Counted from the first letter of the stretch, positions 15,905 through 25,938 are shown. The stretch is 64,000 nt of DNA from Heterorhizobium halophytocola (GCF_017873095.1 NZ_JAGGJU010000004.1:1-64000), one strand, 5' to 3'. Made by a program: numbers and translations. The notes: generated from the letters alone by a model not told the origin.

Positions 15905-17728
15905 TCAGCGCAGATAGAACAGGTAGATGCCGGCGGTGGTCAGGCAGGCGGCGATAATGTTCATGGCGACGCCGACCCGCAGGAAATCGGCAAACCGGTA
16001 ACCGCCGGCTGACGCGACCAGCGTGTTGGTCTGATAGCCGATCGGGGTGGCGAAGCTGGCGCTGGCGCCGAACAGCACGGCAAGCACGGTCGCTTCCGGG
16101 GCGAGTCCGAGCTTGTCCGACAGCGAGATGGCGATCGGCGTCATGATCACCGCGACCGCATTGTTGGTCACCATTTCCGTCAGGATCGAGGTCAGCACGT
16201 AGATCGACAACACGACCACGACCGGCGACGCCTGCTGCAGCACCGGCAGGACGGCCGAGATGATCGCCTGGACGCTGCCGGCGTTTTCCAGCCCGAGGCC
16301 GACGATCAGCATCGAGAAGATCAGCGCCAGCACGTCGCCGTCCATGGCGACCCAGGCGTCGGATGGATCAATGGCGCGGATGGCAAACAGGAAGCCGACG
16401 GCGATGATGGCAAGGGCGGAGATCGACAGCAGGCCGATGCTGGCCAGCGTGACCACGACGGCCAGAGTCATCAGCACCAGGGCCGCACGGTCGCGGCGGA
16501 ACGGCTTGGCAAGCGGTGCCTCGGCCGGCAAAAGCCGCATGTCCTGGCGCAGGGACTGGAGGGCCTCGCGCGAACCGGCGACCCAGAGACTGTCGCCGGC
16601 CTTCAGCCTGAGACCGCCGAGATCCGGCCCGGCCGGATTGGTGCGGCGGCTGACGCCGAGCACCCGCAGCGGCATGCGTGACAGGAATTCCGCATCGGCG
16701 ATCCGCCGGTCGATGGCGCGGTGGCCGGAGGCGATGACGACGCGGCTGACCTCCTCCTTTTCGACCGGGGCCTGGGAGGCGCGCACCTGCACGCCGATCT
16801 GCAGGCCGGCGGTGGTGCGCAGCGTCGCCAGTTCCGCCTGCGTCGCGCGCAGCACGATGCGGTCGCGCTCGGTCATCAATTCGTCCGATGAAGCGATGTT
16901 CAGCTTTTCCCCGCTTCGAAACACCGAGACCAGTTCGACACCGCGCGGACTGAGCAGTCGCGCTTTCTCGTAAGGCCGGCCGATGTCGGCAAAGCCTGGC
17001 CCGATGCGCACTTCCGTCAGGATGTCCGGCTTCGCCTCGCCGCCCCCGGCCGTCTCGCCGTCACGCCGGTCCGGCAGCAGGAAGGACTGGGTGAGGTAGA
17101 GAAACAGCGCGCAGCCGACCATCAGGATGAGGCCGATCGGGGTGATCGAGAAGACGCCGAAGCCCTCGAGGCCTTCGCGCCTTGCGATGCTGTCGACCAG
17201 AAGATTGGTGGAGGTGCCGATCAGCGTGCAGGTGCCGCCGAGAATGGCGCAGTAAGACAGCGGAATGAGAAGCTTGCGGCGCGCAAGTCCGGTGGCCGAG
17301 GCAATCGAGATCATCACCGGGATCATCATCACAACGACCGGCGTCGAATTGATGAAGGCGGAGGCGAGCATGGTCAGCGCCAGCAGCGAGCCGATCGCCA
17401 GCTTGGGCCGGGTTCGCCCGAGCTCCATCATCCGGGAGATCACCGCCTCCATCAGGCCGCTGCGCTGGACGGCCGCCGAGATGACGAACATCGCACCGAC
17501 GGTGATGGCAGCCGGATTGGAAAAGACGCCGAGCGCCTGGTCCGGCTTGACGAAGCCGAGCGCGATGAACAGCGACGCCCCCATCGCCGCGATGGCCGCC
17601 GGCGGGGTCTTCTCGCGGATGAAGCCGACCAGCATGGCGAGCAGCACGACAAGGCCGATCAGCGCCGAATGATCATCGAGAAAGCGCGACAGCATCACGG
17701 TGTCGGGCATCCAGGAAGCAGCAAGCAT
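15905..17728 (-). CDS. SLC13-type (DASS) permease with two TrkA-C/RCK_C domains
   Basis: 607 residues. Hydrophobic helices occupy about 5-200, then come two regulatory TrkA_C domains (about 220-300 and 305-385, with EVRIGPGFADIGRPYEKA and LRVLGVSRRTNPAGPDLGG), followed by the second helix set (410-607). The transport motif STPVVVMMIPV appears in the first half and MVTNNAVAVIMTPIAISLS in the second. This is the YbiR/SAC1-like group of anion:sodium or sulfate/carboxylate transporters. The substrate cannot be told. ATG 17728 follows GGAGGACACCC. Confidence 0.9.
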   Translation of the reverse strand: MLAASWMPDTVMLSRFLDDHSALIGLVVLLAMLVGFIREKTPPAAIAAMGASLFIALGFVKPDQALGVFSNPAAITVGAMFVISAAVQRSGLMEAVISRMMELGRTRPKLAIGSLLALTMLASAFINSTPVVVMMIPVMISIASATGLARRKLLIPLSYCAILGGTCTLIGTSTNLLVDSIARREGLEGFGVFSITPIGLILMVGCALFLYLTQSFLLPDRRDGETAGGGEAKPDILTEVRIGPGFADIGRPYEKARLLSPRGVELVSVFRSGEKLNIASSDELMTERDRIVLRATQAELATLRTTAGLQIGVQVRASQAPVEKEEVSRVVIASGHRAIDRRIADAEFLSRMPLRVLGVSRRTNPAGPDLGGLRLKAGDSLWVAGSREALQSLRQDMRLLPAEAPLAKPFRRDRAALVLMTLAVVVTLASIGLLSISALAIIAVGFLFAIRAIDPSDAWVAMDGDVLALIFSMLIVGLGLENAGSVQAIISAVLPVLQQASPVVVVLSIYVLTSILTEMVTNNAVAVIMTPIAISLSDKLGLAPEATVLAVLFGASASFATPIGYQTNTLVASAGGYRFADFLRVGVAMNIIAACLTTAGIYLFYLR

Positions 17729-17839
17729 GGGTGTCCTCCAGGATGCGGGTCATCGGAATGCGGGCAGCAGCACGGCCGCATCTGCCGACGGCATGGGCAG
17801 CGCGGCAGAGCGGTCGCGATCGGTCCGTTGTGTTAAAGA

Positions 17840-18622
17840 TTAGGGCGCGGGGGTGACCGCCGCAAGGGCTGCGGGGCGAAGTGCGGCCGGCTCCTGTCGC
17901 CCCTGGTCCAGCCGGACGAAGACGGTACCGCGGGCCTTCAGTGCCCGGATCGCCGCCGCCACGCCGGCACCGGAGGCGCGGCCGGGCTGATTGATATGGG
18001 CGATCACCACGTCGCCGTCGCGGGCCGCCGAAATCCGCCGCGTGACGGTTGCAGCCGGCAGCGAGGCGCCCTGATCGCCGTTCAGCGAGAAGCCGCCGAT
18101 GGCAAAGCCGAGAGTGTTGATCTCGACGAGCGCCGAACGGGTATAAAGCGCGGTTGCGCCCCGAAAGACATGCGGCGCGGGAAAACCGGCCGCCGTGATC
18201 GCGGCCGCGCCGCCTTCGACTTCCTCTGCGACCGCGCGGGCGGAGCCTGCCGCGGCAATGCCATAGATCGACGCCGGATGATCGACCGCCGGCACATGGT
18301 TGAGCCCGTGGTTTTCGATCTCGAACAGGTCCGGCCGGGTCTTCAGCCGCTTGACCACGTCGCCATTGCGCTTCAGCCAACGACCGGTGACGAAGATCGT
18401 CGCCGGGATGCGTTCGGCAAACAGCGTGTCGAGAATGCGCATGTCGGTGTGACCCGAGCAGGCATCGAAGGTCAGCGCCACATGCGGATGCGCCGCATCG
18501 CCATGGGAGACGGTCAGGGAAGGCTCGATCAGGCCATCATGGCCGCGGGCAGAGGCCGCGCCGGGAACAAGGGTCACGGCGGCAAGGCCGAGGGCGAGGA
18601 GGCGCATTTTCGAGGAGGGCAT
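17840..18622 (-). CDS. Polysaccharide deacetylase family protein (NodB-like), exported
   Basis: About 260 residues: signal peptide (MRLLALGLAAVTLVPGAASA), then a NodB-homology domain. Motif 1 reads VALTFDACSGHTD, motif 2 NHGLNH (the HxxxH zinc ligands), and motif 3 FRGATALY. The second Asp of the classical TFDD is Ala, as in the 'TFDAC' subgroup, so metal binding may differ. The late motif VIAHINQPGRASG holds the catalytic His. Periplasmic or envelope sugar deacetylation is expected. ATG 18622 or 18607 could be the start; neither has a strong ribosome site. Confidence 0.82.
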   Translation of the reverse strand: MPSSKMRLLALGLAAVTLVPGAASARGHDGLIEPSLTVSHGDAAHPHVALTFDACSGHTDMRILDTLFAERIPATIFVTGRWLKRNGDVVKRLKTRPDLFEIENHGLNHVPAVDHPASIYGIAAAGSARAVAEEVEGGAAAITAAGFPAPHVFRGATALYTRSALVEINTLGFAIGGFSLNGDQGASLPAATVTRRISAARDGDVVIAHINQPGRASGAGVAAAIRALKARGTVFVRLDQGRQEPAALRPAALAAVTPAP

Positions 18623-18929
18623 GGGAGGCGGGACCGGGAGAACGAGGAGATCGCTTCGTTTACCCGGAAAGCGCCGGAATTGTGTCGGGGACGTGCCCCG
18701 CATGGGCTGCCGTCGCTTCTGGTGGCAGCGTGTGGCAGGAGCGCCTCGATCCTTGCACGGCCGCTGTCGGGTTTTGCCGAAGGTGCAAGCACTCCCGCCT
18801 GTCGATGGAAGGGCCGCGACGACCGAAAGCCCACGGGTCACCGCGTCATGAGACACCCTGCCCGGTCAGCCGGAAGCCAGGTCGGTCTTTGCCGAGGAGG
18901 GCCGGCAAGCTGCCGTGCCCCTCGGGATC
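18623..18929. other. Non-coding gap between deacetylase and DUF930 genes
   Basis: About 307 bp, GC-rich, with no gene, repeat or recognisable operator that I can support. The genes on either side point the same way, so the deacetylase promoter probably lies in the left half. Confidence 0.3.
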
Positions 18930-19316
18930 TCAGTCGTAGAGATAATAGCGGACCCAGTCGGAGCGCGGGACCATGGAGCCGATCTTCAGCTTGAAATTGG
19001 TCACCTCGAGCCGTTTCGGCCCGGTCGAGCATTTGTATTTCAGCCGGTACCATTCGCCGCGGCTGCGGAAGACGGCGCCGGGGGCCTGGATGGTGGTGCC
19101 CGAAACCTTGGTCTCGGAAAAGGTATAGGCAATCACCTTGTCGGGTCGATAGTCGCCGACCTTCTTGATGTGCTCCATGGCTTCGATGTCGCAGCGCTGT
19201 TCGAGTTCCTCTTCCGGATCGAGCCTCTTCAACTGCTGAACCGTGCTGTTGTCGAGTGCCAGTGCGGGGGCTGCCGCAATCAGCAAAGAGAGGAGACCAA
19301 GCAGGCCTGTACGCAT
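18930..19316 (-). CDS. DUF930 domain-containing exported protein
   Basis: About 128 residues. The signal peptide MRTGLLGLLSLLIAAAPALA is followed by the DUF930 core: LKRLDPEEELEQRCDIEAM, then PDKVIAYTFSETK and AVFRSRGEWYRLKYKC. There are two Cys, probably a disulfide. The family is nearly confined to Rhizobiales and has no assigned function; an envelope location is inferred. ATG 19316 is preferred; GTG 19325 is also in frame. It is divergent from the oligopeptidase gene. Confidence 0.85.
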   Translation of the reverse strand: MRTGLLGLLSLLIAAAPALALDNSTVQQLKRLDPEEELEQRCDIEAMEHIKKVGDYRPDKVIAYTFSETKVSGTTIQAPGAVFRSRGEWYRLKYKCSTGPKRLEVTNFKLKIGSMVPRSDWVRYYLYD

Positions 19317-19548
19317 CGCTACCACCTTCTACCTGTTTCATTCGCGCGGGACGATACCGTCGCGATGAGGGCGTTTCCAGTAAAAATAATGGGGAATTCA
19401 AAATGAGCGGGCACCGCCCCTTCGACCTCCCTTGGCCCTTGATAGGGCCGCATGCGGGCTTTATCTCTCGCGAAAGAGGACAAATTTCGTTCACCCCGGA
19501 ATTCGGCTGAACGAACCACAGAAATTTTGATAGAAGAGCGAGATCGCC

Positions 19549-21657
19549 TTGCCCCCATTCACTGCCCTGCCAGCCGCCCCGGTAGCACCGAAAAAGCCGG
19601 TGAGCGATACCCGCCACGGGGTGACCCGCACCGACGACTACGCCTGGATGCGGGCCGACAACTGGCAGGCGATGTTCAAGGACACCTCGATCCTAGACCC
19701 GGAGATCCGCGCCCATCTGGAGGCGGAAAACGCCTATATGAATGCGGCGATGGACGACACCCGGCCGCTGCAGAAAGTGCTGTTTGCCGAAATGAAGGGG
19801 CGGATCAAGGAAGATGATTCGTCGATCCCGGTGAAGGACGGGCCCTATGCCTATGGCACGAATTTCGTCACCGGCGGCGAGCAGCCGCGCTATTTCCGCA
19901 TTCCGCGCGACGCCGACCCGAAGGACGAGAGCGCCCGTCAGCTGCTGCTCGACGGCGACCGGGAAGCGCAAGGCAAGGATTATTTCCGCCTGTCGGGGAT
20001 CGACCATTCGACCGACCACAACCGCGGCATCTGGGGCTATGACGACAAGGGCTCGGAATATTTCACCCTGAAGGTGCGCGATCTGGCAACCGGCGAGGAT
20101 CTCCCCGATGTGATCGACAACACCGCCGGCGGCGGCGTCTGGGCGCCCGACGGACAGAGTTTCTTCTATACGCTGCAGGATGACAACCACCGGCCGTCCA
20201 AGGTCTTCCACCACATCGTCGGCCAGCCGCAGAGCGAAGACCGGCTGGTGTTCGAAGAGAAGGATCCGGGCTTCTTCATGGGCGTCGGCGGCTCGCTGCT
20301 GGACGACGTGATCTATATCGACATCCACGATCACGAGACCTCGGAATACCGGATCCTGTCCACCAGCGACCTGGCCGCAGAGCCGAAGCTGGTGGCGGCG
20401 CGCGAGGAAGGCGTCGAATATTCGATGACCGAGGGCGGTGACGTCTTCTACATCCTCACCAATGACGGCGATGCCAAGGACTTCAAGATCATGCAGGCGC
20501 CGTTTGCGTCTCCGGGCAAGGAAAACTGGACGGAAGTCGTCCCGCACGAGCCCGGCCGGCTGATCCTCAGCCACATGGCCTATGCCCGGCATCTGATCTG
20601 GCTGGAGCGGCGCGACGGCCTGCCGCGGATCATGATCCGCGATCGCAAGAGCGGCGAGGAGCACGAGATCGCCTTTGCCGAAGAGGCCTATTCGCTGGGT
20701 CTTTCGGGTGCTGCCGAATACGACACCGACATCATCCGCTTTTCCTATTCGTCGATGACGACGCCGAGCCAGCTCTACGACTACAACATGGCGACGCGCG
20801 AGCGCAGGCTGCTGAAGACGCAGGAAGTGCCGTCGGGCCACAACCCCGCCGACTACGTGACCCGCCGCGTCTTTGCCCGGTCGCATGACGGCGCCGAGGT
20901 GCCCGTCACCCTGCTCTACCGCGCCGACACGCCGCTCGACGGTTCCGCGCCCTGCCTGCTCTACGGCTACGGCGCCTATGGCATCGCCATCCCCGCCTCG
21001 TTTTCCACCAATGCGCTGTCGCTGGCCGACCGCGGCTTCGTCTATGCCATCGCCCATGTCCGCGGCGGCAAGGACAAGGGCTTCCAGTGGTACGAAGACG
21101 GCAAGATGGAGAACAAGGAAAACACCTTCAAGGACTTTATCGCCGCGGCCGATCATCTGGTGGCGCAAGGCTTCACCGCTTTCGACCGGATCATCGCCGA
21201 GGGCGGATCGGCCGGCGGCATGCTGATGGGGGCGATCGCCAACATGGCGCCGGAGAAATTCGCCGGCATCATCGCCGCCGTACCCTTTGTCGACGTGTTG
21301 AACACCATGCTCGACGACACCCTGCCGCTGACTCCGCCGGAATGGCCCGAATGGGGCAATCCGATCGAATCGGAAGAGGAATATCACTGGATCGCCGCCT
21401 ACAGCCCCTACGACAAGGTGGAGCAAAAGCCCTATCCGCCCCTTATTGCCCTGTCGGGCCTTACCGACCCGCGCGTCACCTATTGGGAGCCGACCAAGTG
21501 GATCGCCAAGCTGCGCGAGAAGGCACCGGAGGCCGGCCCCTACCTCCTGAAGACCAACATGGCCGCCGGCCATGGCGGCAAGTCCGGACGCTTCCAGCGC
21601 CTGGAAGAGATCGCCTTCGAATATGCGTTCGCGATCAAGGTGGCGGGAAAGATGTGA
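19549..21657 (+). CDS. ptrB: S9A serine peptidase, oligopeptidase B
   Basis: 702 residues, the usual length. The N-terminal beta-propeller (about 70-420) is preceded by the family start DTRHGVTRTDDYAWMRADNW. The C-terminal alpha/beta-hydrolase has the nucleophile in AEGGSAGGMLMG (Ser about 553) and the catalytic His in AAGHGGKSG (about 673). The enzyme cleaves small peptides after basic residues in the cytosol. The start is TTG 19549, chosen because it gives the standard N terminus; only a weak purine-rich site lies upstream. Confidence 0.92.
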   Translation: MPPFTALPAAPVAPKKPVSDTRHGVTRTDDYAWMRADNWQAMFKDTSILDPEIRAHLEAENAYMNAAMDDTRPLQKVLFAEMKGRIKEDDSSIPVKDGPYAYGTNFVTGGEQPRYFRIPRDADPKDESARQLLLDGDREAQGKDYFRLSGIDHSTDHNRGIWGYDDKGSEYFTLKVRDLATGEDLPDVIDNTAGGGVWAPDGQSFFYTLQDDNHRPSKVFHHIVGQPQSEDRLVFEEKDPGFFMGVGGSLLDDVIYIDIHDHETSEYRILSTSDLAAEPKLVAAREEGVEYSMTEGGDVFYILTNDGDAKDFKIMQAPFASPGKENWTEVVPHEPGRLILSHMAYARHLIWLERRDGLPRIMIRDRKSGEEHEIAFAEEAYSLGLSGAAEYDTDIIRFSYSSMTTPSQLYDYNMATRERRLLKTQEVPSGHNPADYVTRRVFARSHDGAEVPVTLLYRADTPLDGSAPCLLYGYGAYGIAIPASFSTNALSLADRGFVYAIAHVRGGKDKGFQWYEDGKMENKENTFKDFIAAADHLVAQGFTAFDRIIAEGGSAGGMLMGAIANMAPEKFAGIIAAVPFVDVLNTMLDDTLPLTPPEWPEWGNPIESEEEYHWIAAYSPYDKVEQKPYPPLIALSGLTDPRVTYWEPTKWIAKLREKAPEAGPYLLKTNMAAGHGGKSGRFQRLEEIAFEYAFAIKVAGKM

Positions 21658-21841
21658 CATTTCCATAGCAGGCGGAGGTGCGCCGGCCTCCGCCTCCGCC
21701 ACTCTGTTACAAAACTTCATTTGAGTTTTGCGGAAATATTCCCATGCTTAGTTTGTGGGCAGGCGCCAGACACACTCCGAGTTGCCTTCGAGGCGGCAGC
21801 GTTCTAAACGACGTGAATCAGGAGCTGGGGGCCCACGCTTC

Positions 21842-22663
21842 TTACCTATAAGCTTTAACGTAGTCGATGAATTCGTGCTGTTCAGCCGTGAGTATATGGT
21901 TGTCTTTACTCGGAACGATGGTTAATCCTGTGCCATAACGCTGACCTTGGCTTCTCAACAATCGAGGGACAAGGAGGCGCGCATATCTTGCCTCGCAGAA
22001 GCCGAAAGAATTTGGCTCAAGCGCGTGCCAGATCGCGCTGGTGAAAATGTCAGCGATCTGAAGACCAGCTCTTTTACTATGATTCTCAACAAGGATATCG
22101 CTCGGATCCAGCACGTTCCAGTCTATGGAACGGACCGGGCGGACTACTTCTTTTCCGTCGCGCATGAATTCAAGATAACGTCGCATGGCATGGTAGTCCG
22201 TGCCTCGGCGGCGGGAAAAAACGACTTTCAAATGCGCTTCTGCTCGATGTTCCAACCACGCCTTACGTTGACAAGCCGCAGTGAGTCTCTCAAGCAAAAA
22301 TCTCGTCAGGTAATTGTAAAGATGCTGCCGTTGCTTGAATATGTCCTTCTTTGGGTGCTCGAGAAGCGTGATTTTATTCGAGCAGACCACACATGCGCCA
22401 ATCGGCTTTTGGGATAGGAGAATACAAGCTTGAACACGTTGATCATGCTTCAATTCCCGGAAGTGAAGATCAAGTGATTTCTTCTTTGGAAAGTGCTCGA
22501 GAACTTCGGTCTTCCATCCCGGAACCTCACGATCAAATGACTTTTGAACCACAACGGCGCCGATCGCAAACCACCGTGACTGAGCAGTAGGCTCGTCTTT
22601 CCCAAGCTTGCCGAACCCCTCATCACCCGCCTCATCCACATAGGCAATGTATTCAATCGTCAC
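21842..22663 (-). CDS. DUF3800 domain-containing protein (RNase H-like fold)
   Basis: 273 residues from GTG 22663. It opens TIEYIAYVDEAGDEGFG, the DUF3800 signature with the acidic YxDExGD motif, and ends with SKRAGLQIADIFTSAIWHAL, where a second Asp is typical. This family has an RNase H-like fold and is frequent in defence islands and mobile regions, but its activity is unproven. Base composition is visibly more AT-rich than the neighbours and codon choice differs, pointing to recent transfer. ATG 22720 and TTG 22753 are alternative starts that add residues before the motif. None has a good ribosome site. Confidence 0.8.
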   Translation of the reverse strand: MTIEYIAYVDEAGDEGFGKLGKDEPTAQSRWFAIGAVVVQKSFDREVPGWKTEVLEHFPKKKSLDLHFRELKHDQRVQACILLSQKPIGACVVCSNKITLLEHPKKDIFKQRQHLYNYLTRFLLERLTAACQRKAWLEHRAEAHLKVVFSRRRGTDYHAMRRYLEFMRDGKEVVRPVRSIDWNVLDPSDILVENHSKRAGLQIADIFTSAIWHALEPNSFGFCEARYARLLVPRLLRSQGQRYGTGLTIVPSKDNHILTAEQHEFIDYVKAYR

Positions 22664-22884
22664 GGAGAAATACCCCAATGGCGGCGATTCAACCGATGTC
22701 AAATGCGCCCAAAACCGCATACTTAAATAGTAATTACACCTTACATTAATCAACGATAACCTTGAAGAAACCGCAAAATTTATTTACTTTACTTTATTTG
22801 ACATAAAATTTACAGTCACTAAAATTACACTGAACCTATCAAAATATTGCTTGCAATTTGCATGAGCCATGAGAAATCGCTCCC

Positions 22885-23505
22885 TCACCCGACATATACT
22901 CCCACTGCCGCCTTGACCGACGCGCGCTCCGCCATGCGGCTGCGGTGATCGTGGACTTTCGGGAACTGCTTCGGATCGACCTTGTCGCCCTCCAGCCAGG
23001 AGGCGATGGTGAAGAGATAGGGATCGGCGATGGTATAGGTGTCGCCCATGACCCAGGGGCCCTTGAACATCTCGCTCTCGATCAGCGCGAAGCAGGCGGC
23101 CATCACTTCCGGCATCTTGCGCTTCATCTCGCTGATCGCCGCCGCGTCATCGGCCCAGCGCCCGGCGCGACGTCCATGGGCATGGGCCACATGCACGGTG
23201 GAGCAGAGATAGGAATTGAACGCCTGCACCTCGGCAAAGGCGAAGGGATCGTCGATGGGTGCGAGATTCGACGCCGGATGGGTCTGGGCAATATAGGCCA
23301 GGATCGCCGGTGTTTCCGTCAGCGTGCCGCGGTCGGTGACCAGGGCGGGCACCCGGCCCTTCGGATTGATCGCCAGATAGTCGGGCGCGCGCTGGGCGCC
23401 ATTGGCCATGTCGAGCGCCACGGCCTCATAGGCCGCGCCCGCCTCCTCCAGGGCAATATGCGAGGCGAGCGCGCAGGTGCCCTTGCCGGTATAGAGTGTC
23501 AGCAT
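22885..23505 (-). CDS. Glutathione S-transferase family protein
   Basis: 206 residues. The N-terminal thioredoxin-like domain (1-80) has MLTLYTGKGTCALASHIALEEAG and GRVPALVTDRGTLTETPAILAYIA, with the cis-Pro and ET pair that bind glutathione. The helical C-terminal domain (90-200) has GDTYTIADPYLFTIASWL, the N-capping box. The KGTCA at the active-site position suggests a beta-class enzyme with catalytic Cys. Cytosolic detoxification is likely. It stands alone between AT-rich DNA and a 490-bp gap. Confidence 0.9.
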   Translation of the reverse strand: MLTLYTGKGTCALASHIALEEAGAAYEAVALDMANGAQRAPDYLAINPKGRVPALVTDRGTLTETPAILAYIAQTHPASNLAPIDDPFAFAEVQAFNSYLCSTVHVAHAHGRRAGRWADDAAAISEMKRKMPEVMAACFALIESEMFKGPWVMGDTYTIADPYLFTIASWLEGDKVDPKQFPKVHDHRSRMAERASVKAAVGVYVG

Positions 23506-23997
23506 GATCTTCCTCCAGGAACGAACGGAGCCAGAGACTTACCATCGCAGCCGGCGCCTGCGCCAGACGGCATGCATAAAGCGTATTCCCGGCCCCCTGT
23601 CCGGCGCCTTCGACTTCCCTTTCGTTTCCTCTCGCCGCCCGATGCCCGCGCGCTTTCCGCCGGATGCCAAATAAAGTTGTTGGCCGTGCCGATCGGCGGG
23701 AACAAGGCCCCGCGTGCAAGGTTCTTGCCACGGGGGTAGCCCCGCGAACACGAAGATCGCGTTCGGGACCATGCCCAGGCCAGAAAATCAGGTCGCCGCG
23801 CGTGCCTATGCGAATGCGGCGGCGTCCAGCGACGATGTGCGGTGTCGAGGGATCGACGCCGGGCACGCCGGGGTCGGCGGCCTGCCAGAAAGGCCTGCCG
23901 TCGGCTGAACCAAACCGTTGACTTGACGAGGACTGCGACCGCGTCCCGCGTTCTGACGTGGTGCGACAGCAGCTTCGACCGCGTAACAGGAGTATCC
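23506..23997. other. Non-coding gap between GST and DUF1697 genes
   Basis: About 490 bp. The frames here lack family-like protein sequence and good starts, so I see no gene. The rightmost bases provide the ribosome site ACAGGAG for the DUF1697 gene. No repeat or clear operator was found. Confidence 0.35.
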
Positions 23998-24522
23998 ATG
24001 ACCGTTCACGTCGCCCTGATCCGGGCTCTCAATGTCGGTGGCACGGCAAAGATGCCGATGACCATGCTGAAGGCGATTGCGACGGATATCGGCCTGAAGG
24101 ACGTGACGACCTACATCCAGTCGGGTAATCTGGTGTTTCGTGACAGGGGCAAGCCGGACGAGATCGCCGCCATGCTGAGCACCGCGCTCGGCCTGGTGCT
24201 CGGCAGTCCGCCGGAGGTCTTCATCCGCAGCACACAGGAACTGGAGAGTATCATCGCCGACAATCCGTTCGACAGGTACGAGCCGTCCAAGGTTCTCGTC
24301 AGCTTCTTTCCCCGCCGGCTGCCCGACAATGCGCTCGATGGCGCCAGCGCCCCCGATGGCGAGGAGACGGTGCTGCACGGCCGCGAGATCTATGTGCACT
24401 TCCCCGGCGGGTCGGGCACCTCGCGGCTGAAACTGCCGGTGCTGAAGCGCGGTACGGCGCGCAATATCAACACGATTGCCAAACTCGCCGAGATGGCCCG
24501 CACGCTTGAGGACCATGCATGA
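23998..24522 (+). CDS. DUF1697 domain-containing protein
   Basis: 174 residues. The family marks are VALIRALNVGGTAKMPM at the start, VTTYIQSGNLVF, and the end motif TARNINTIAKLAEMA. It is a soluble single-domain cytosolic protein of unknown function, widespread in bacteria. The ATG follows ACAGGAG. Its stop overlaps the start of the next gene by four bases (ATGA), so it is co-translated with the DUF2254 membrane protein. Confidence 0.9.
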   Translation: MTVHVALIRALNVGGTAKMPMTMLKAIATDIGLKDVTTYIQSGNLVFRDRGKPDEIAAMLSTALGLVLGSPPEVFIRSTQELESIIADNPFDRYEPSKVLVSFFPRRLPDNALDGASAPDGEETVLHGREIYVHFPGGSGTSRLKLPVLKRGTARNINTIAKLAEMARTLEDHA

Positions 24523-25823
24523 GCCGTCACTGGTGGCTGGCCCTGCAGGTGGCGCGTCGCCTGTGGTTTCGCGCGACACTTTATGCCGTGATCGCAGCAA
24601 TCACCGCCGTGCTGGGCATCGCGCTCGGTCGCTTCATTCCAGACAGCCTGTCCGACGTGATCGGCACCAAGGCCGTCGACGCGATCCTGACGATCATCGC
24701 CTCGTCGATGCTGACGGTGACGACGTTCTCGCTGTCGACGCTGGTCTCGGCGACCTCGGCTGCCGCAACCAGCGGCACGCCCCGGGCGATCAGCCTGCTG
24801 TTGCAGGACCGCACGGCGCAATCGGCCCTTTCCACCTTTCTCGGCGCCTTCCTGTTTTCGCTGGTCGGCCTGATCGCCCTCAACACGGGCCTGTATGGTG
24901 GCGGCGGCCGGGTCGTGCTGTTTGCCGTGACGCTCGCGGTCGTGGCGCTGATCGTCGTCATGCTGTTGCGCTGGATCGACCATCTGGCCGGGCTCGGGCA
25001 GGTGAGCGAGACGATCCGGCGGGTCGCCGATGCCACCGAACCGCCGCTGACGGCGCTGGCCGGCCGGCCCTATCTCGGCGCCGTCGGCTGGGCGACGCCG
25101 CCCGATACGGCGACCGCCGTGCTCGCCGATGACGCCGGCTTCATCCGCCATCTCGATATTGCCCGCCTGCAGGCCATGGCCGAGGCGTTGGACCTCACCT
25201 TCTATGTCCGGGTCCGGCCGGGCGATTATTGCTGGCTTGGCCAGCCGATCGCCTATGTCGATGCGCCGAAGGGGCTCGGCGAACCGGACGAGGACAATCT
25301 CGGCGAGATCAAGCAGGTGTTCACCATCGGCCCGCAGCGCTCCTACGACCAGGACCCGTTGTTCGGCCTGACGGTGCTGTCGGAGATCGCCTCGCGGGCC
25401 TTGTCGCCGGGGATCAACGATCCCGGCACCGCAAACGACGTGACGGTGCAGGCGGCACGGCTGATGACGCGGCTGGGGCAGGCCTTTGTCGAGCGCCGCC
25501 GGCTGGAAATCGAAGGCGCGGAGGAAGCCGCCGACTTCAAGCGGGTGCATCTGATGCCGATCACCACGACCGAACTGATGGAAGCCGCCTATCTGCCGAT
25601 CGCCCGCGATGGCGCCGGCATGATCGAGGTGGTCACCACCATGCTGCAGGCGCTGTATGGCCTGACGCAGGTGGGCGACGCGGAACTGGCCGATTGCGCC
25701 CGGCGCATGGGCGAGACGGTGACCGCCCGCGCCCGCGAGGGCCTGCCGCACGACATGGACCGCGAGCGGCTGGACGCCATTCTGGAAAAGCTCTCCGGGC
25801 CGGAACTGCACCCATTGCGATAG
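24519..25823 (+). CDS. DUF2254 membrane protein
   Basis: 434 residues. Four hydrophobic helices (about 18-40, 55-80, 105-128, 133-152) with the signature SSMLTVTTFSLSTLVSATSAAATSGTPR, followed by a large soluble region (170-434) containing RPYLGAVGW, LTFYVRVRPGDY and DPLFGLTVLSEIASRALSPGINDP. This matches DUF2254, an inner-membrane family of unknown role with a channel-like four-helix layout. Translation is coupled to the DUF1697 gene. Confidence 0.88.
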   Translation: MSRHWWLALQVARRLWFRATLYAVIAAITAVLGIALGRFIPDSLSDVIGTKAVDAILTIIASSMLTVTTFSLSTLVSATSAAATSGTPRAISLLLQDRTAQSALSTFLGAFLFSLVGLIALNTGLYGGGGRVVLFAVTLAVVALIVVMLLRWIDHLAGLGQVSETIRRVADATEPPLTALAGRPYLGAVGWATPPDTATAVLADDAGFIRHLDIARLQAMAEALDLTFYVRVRPGDYCWLGQPIAYVDAPKGLGEPDEDNLGEIKQVFTIGPQRSYDQDPLFGLTVLSEIASRALSPGINDPGTANDVTVQAARLMTRLGQAFVERRRLEIEGAEEAADFKRVHLMPITTTELMEAAYLPIARDGAGMIEVVTTMLQALYGLTQVGDAELADCARRMGETVTARAREGLPHDMDRERLDAILEKLSGPELHPLR

Positions 25824-25938
25824 CTGCACCCCCCAGTCCACCGGGCCGTGATTTCGCAATCGCTAATTGAACGAAAGCCTCGCGCAAGCTTCAAAGCTTA
25901 ACAAGCTGTTAACGAGACCATTGCAAACGAGGCCCGCC

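Noticed and set aside
19693-21720. 675-codon minus-strand frame opposite oligopeptidase B
   Set aside because: His/Arg/Gly-rich shadow without family similarity. The catalytic triad is read on the plus strand.
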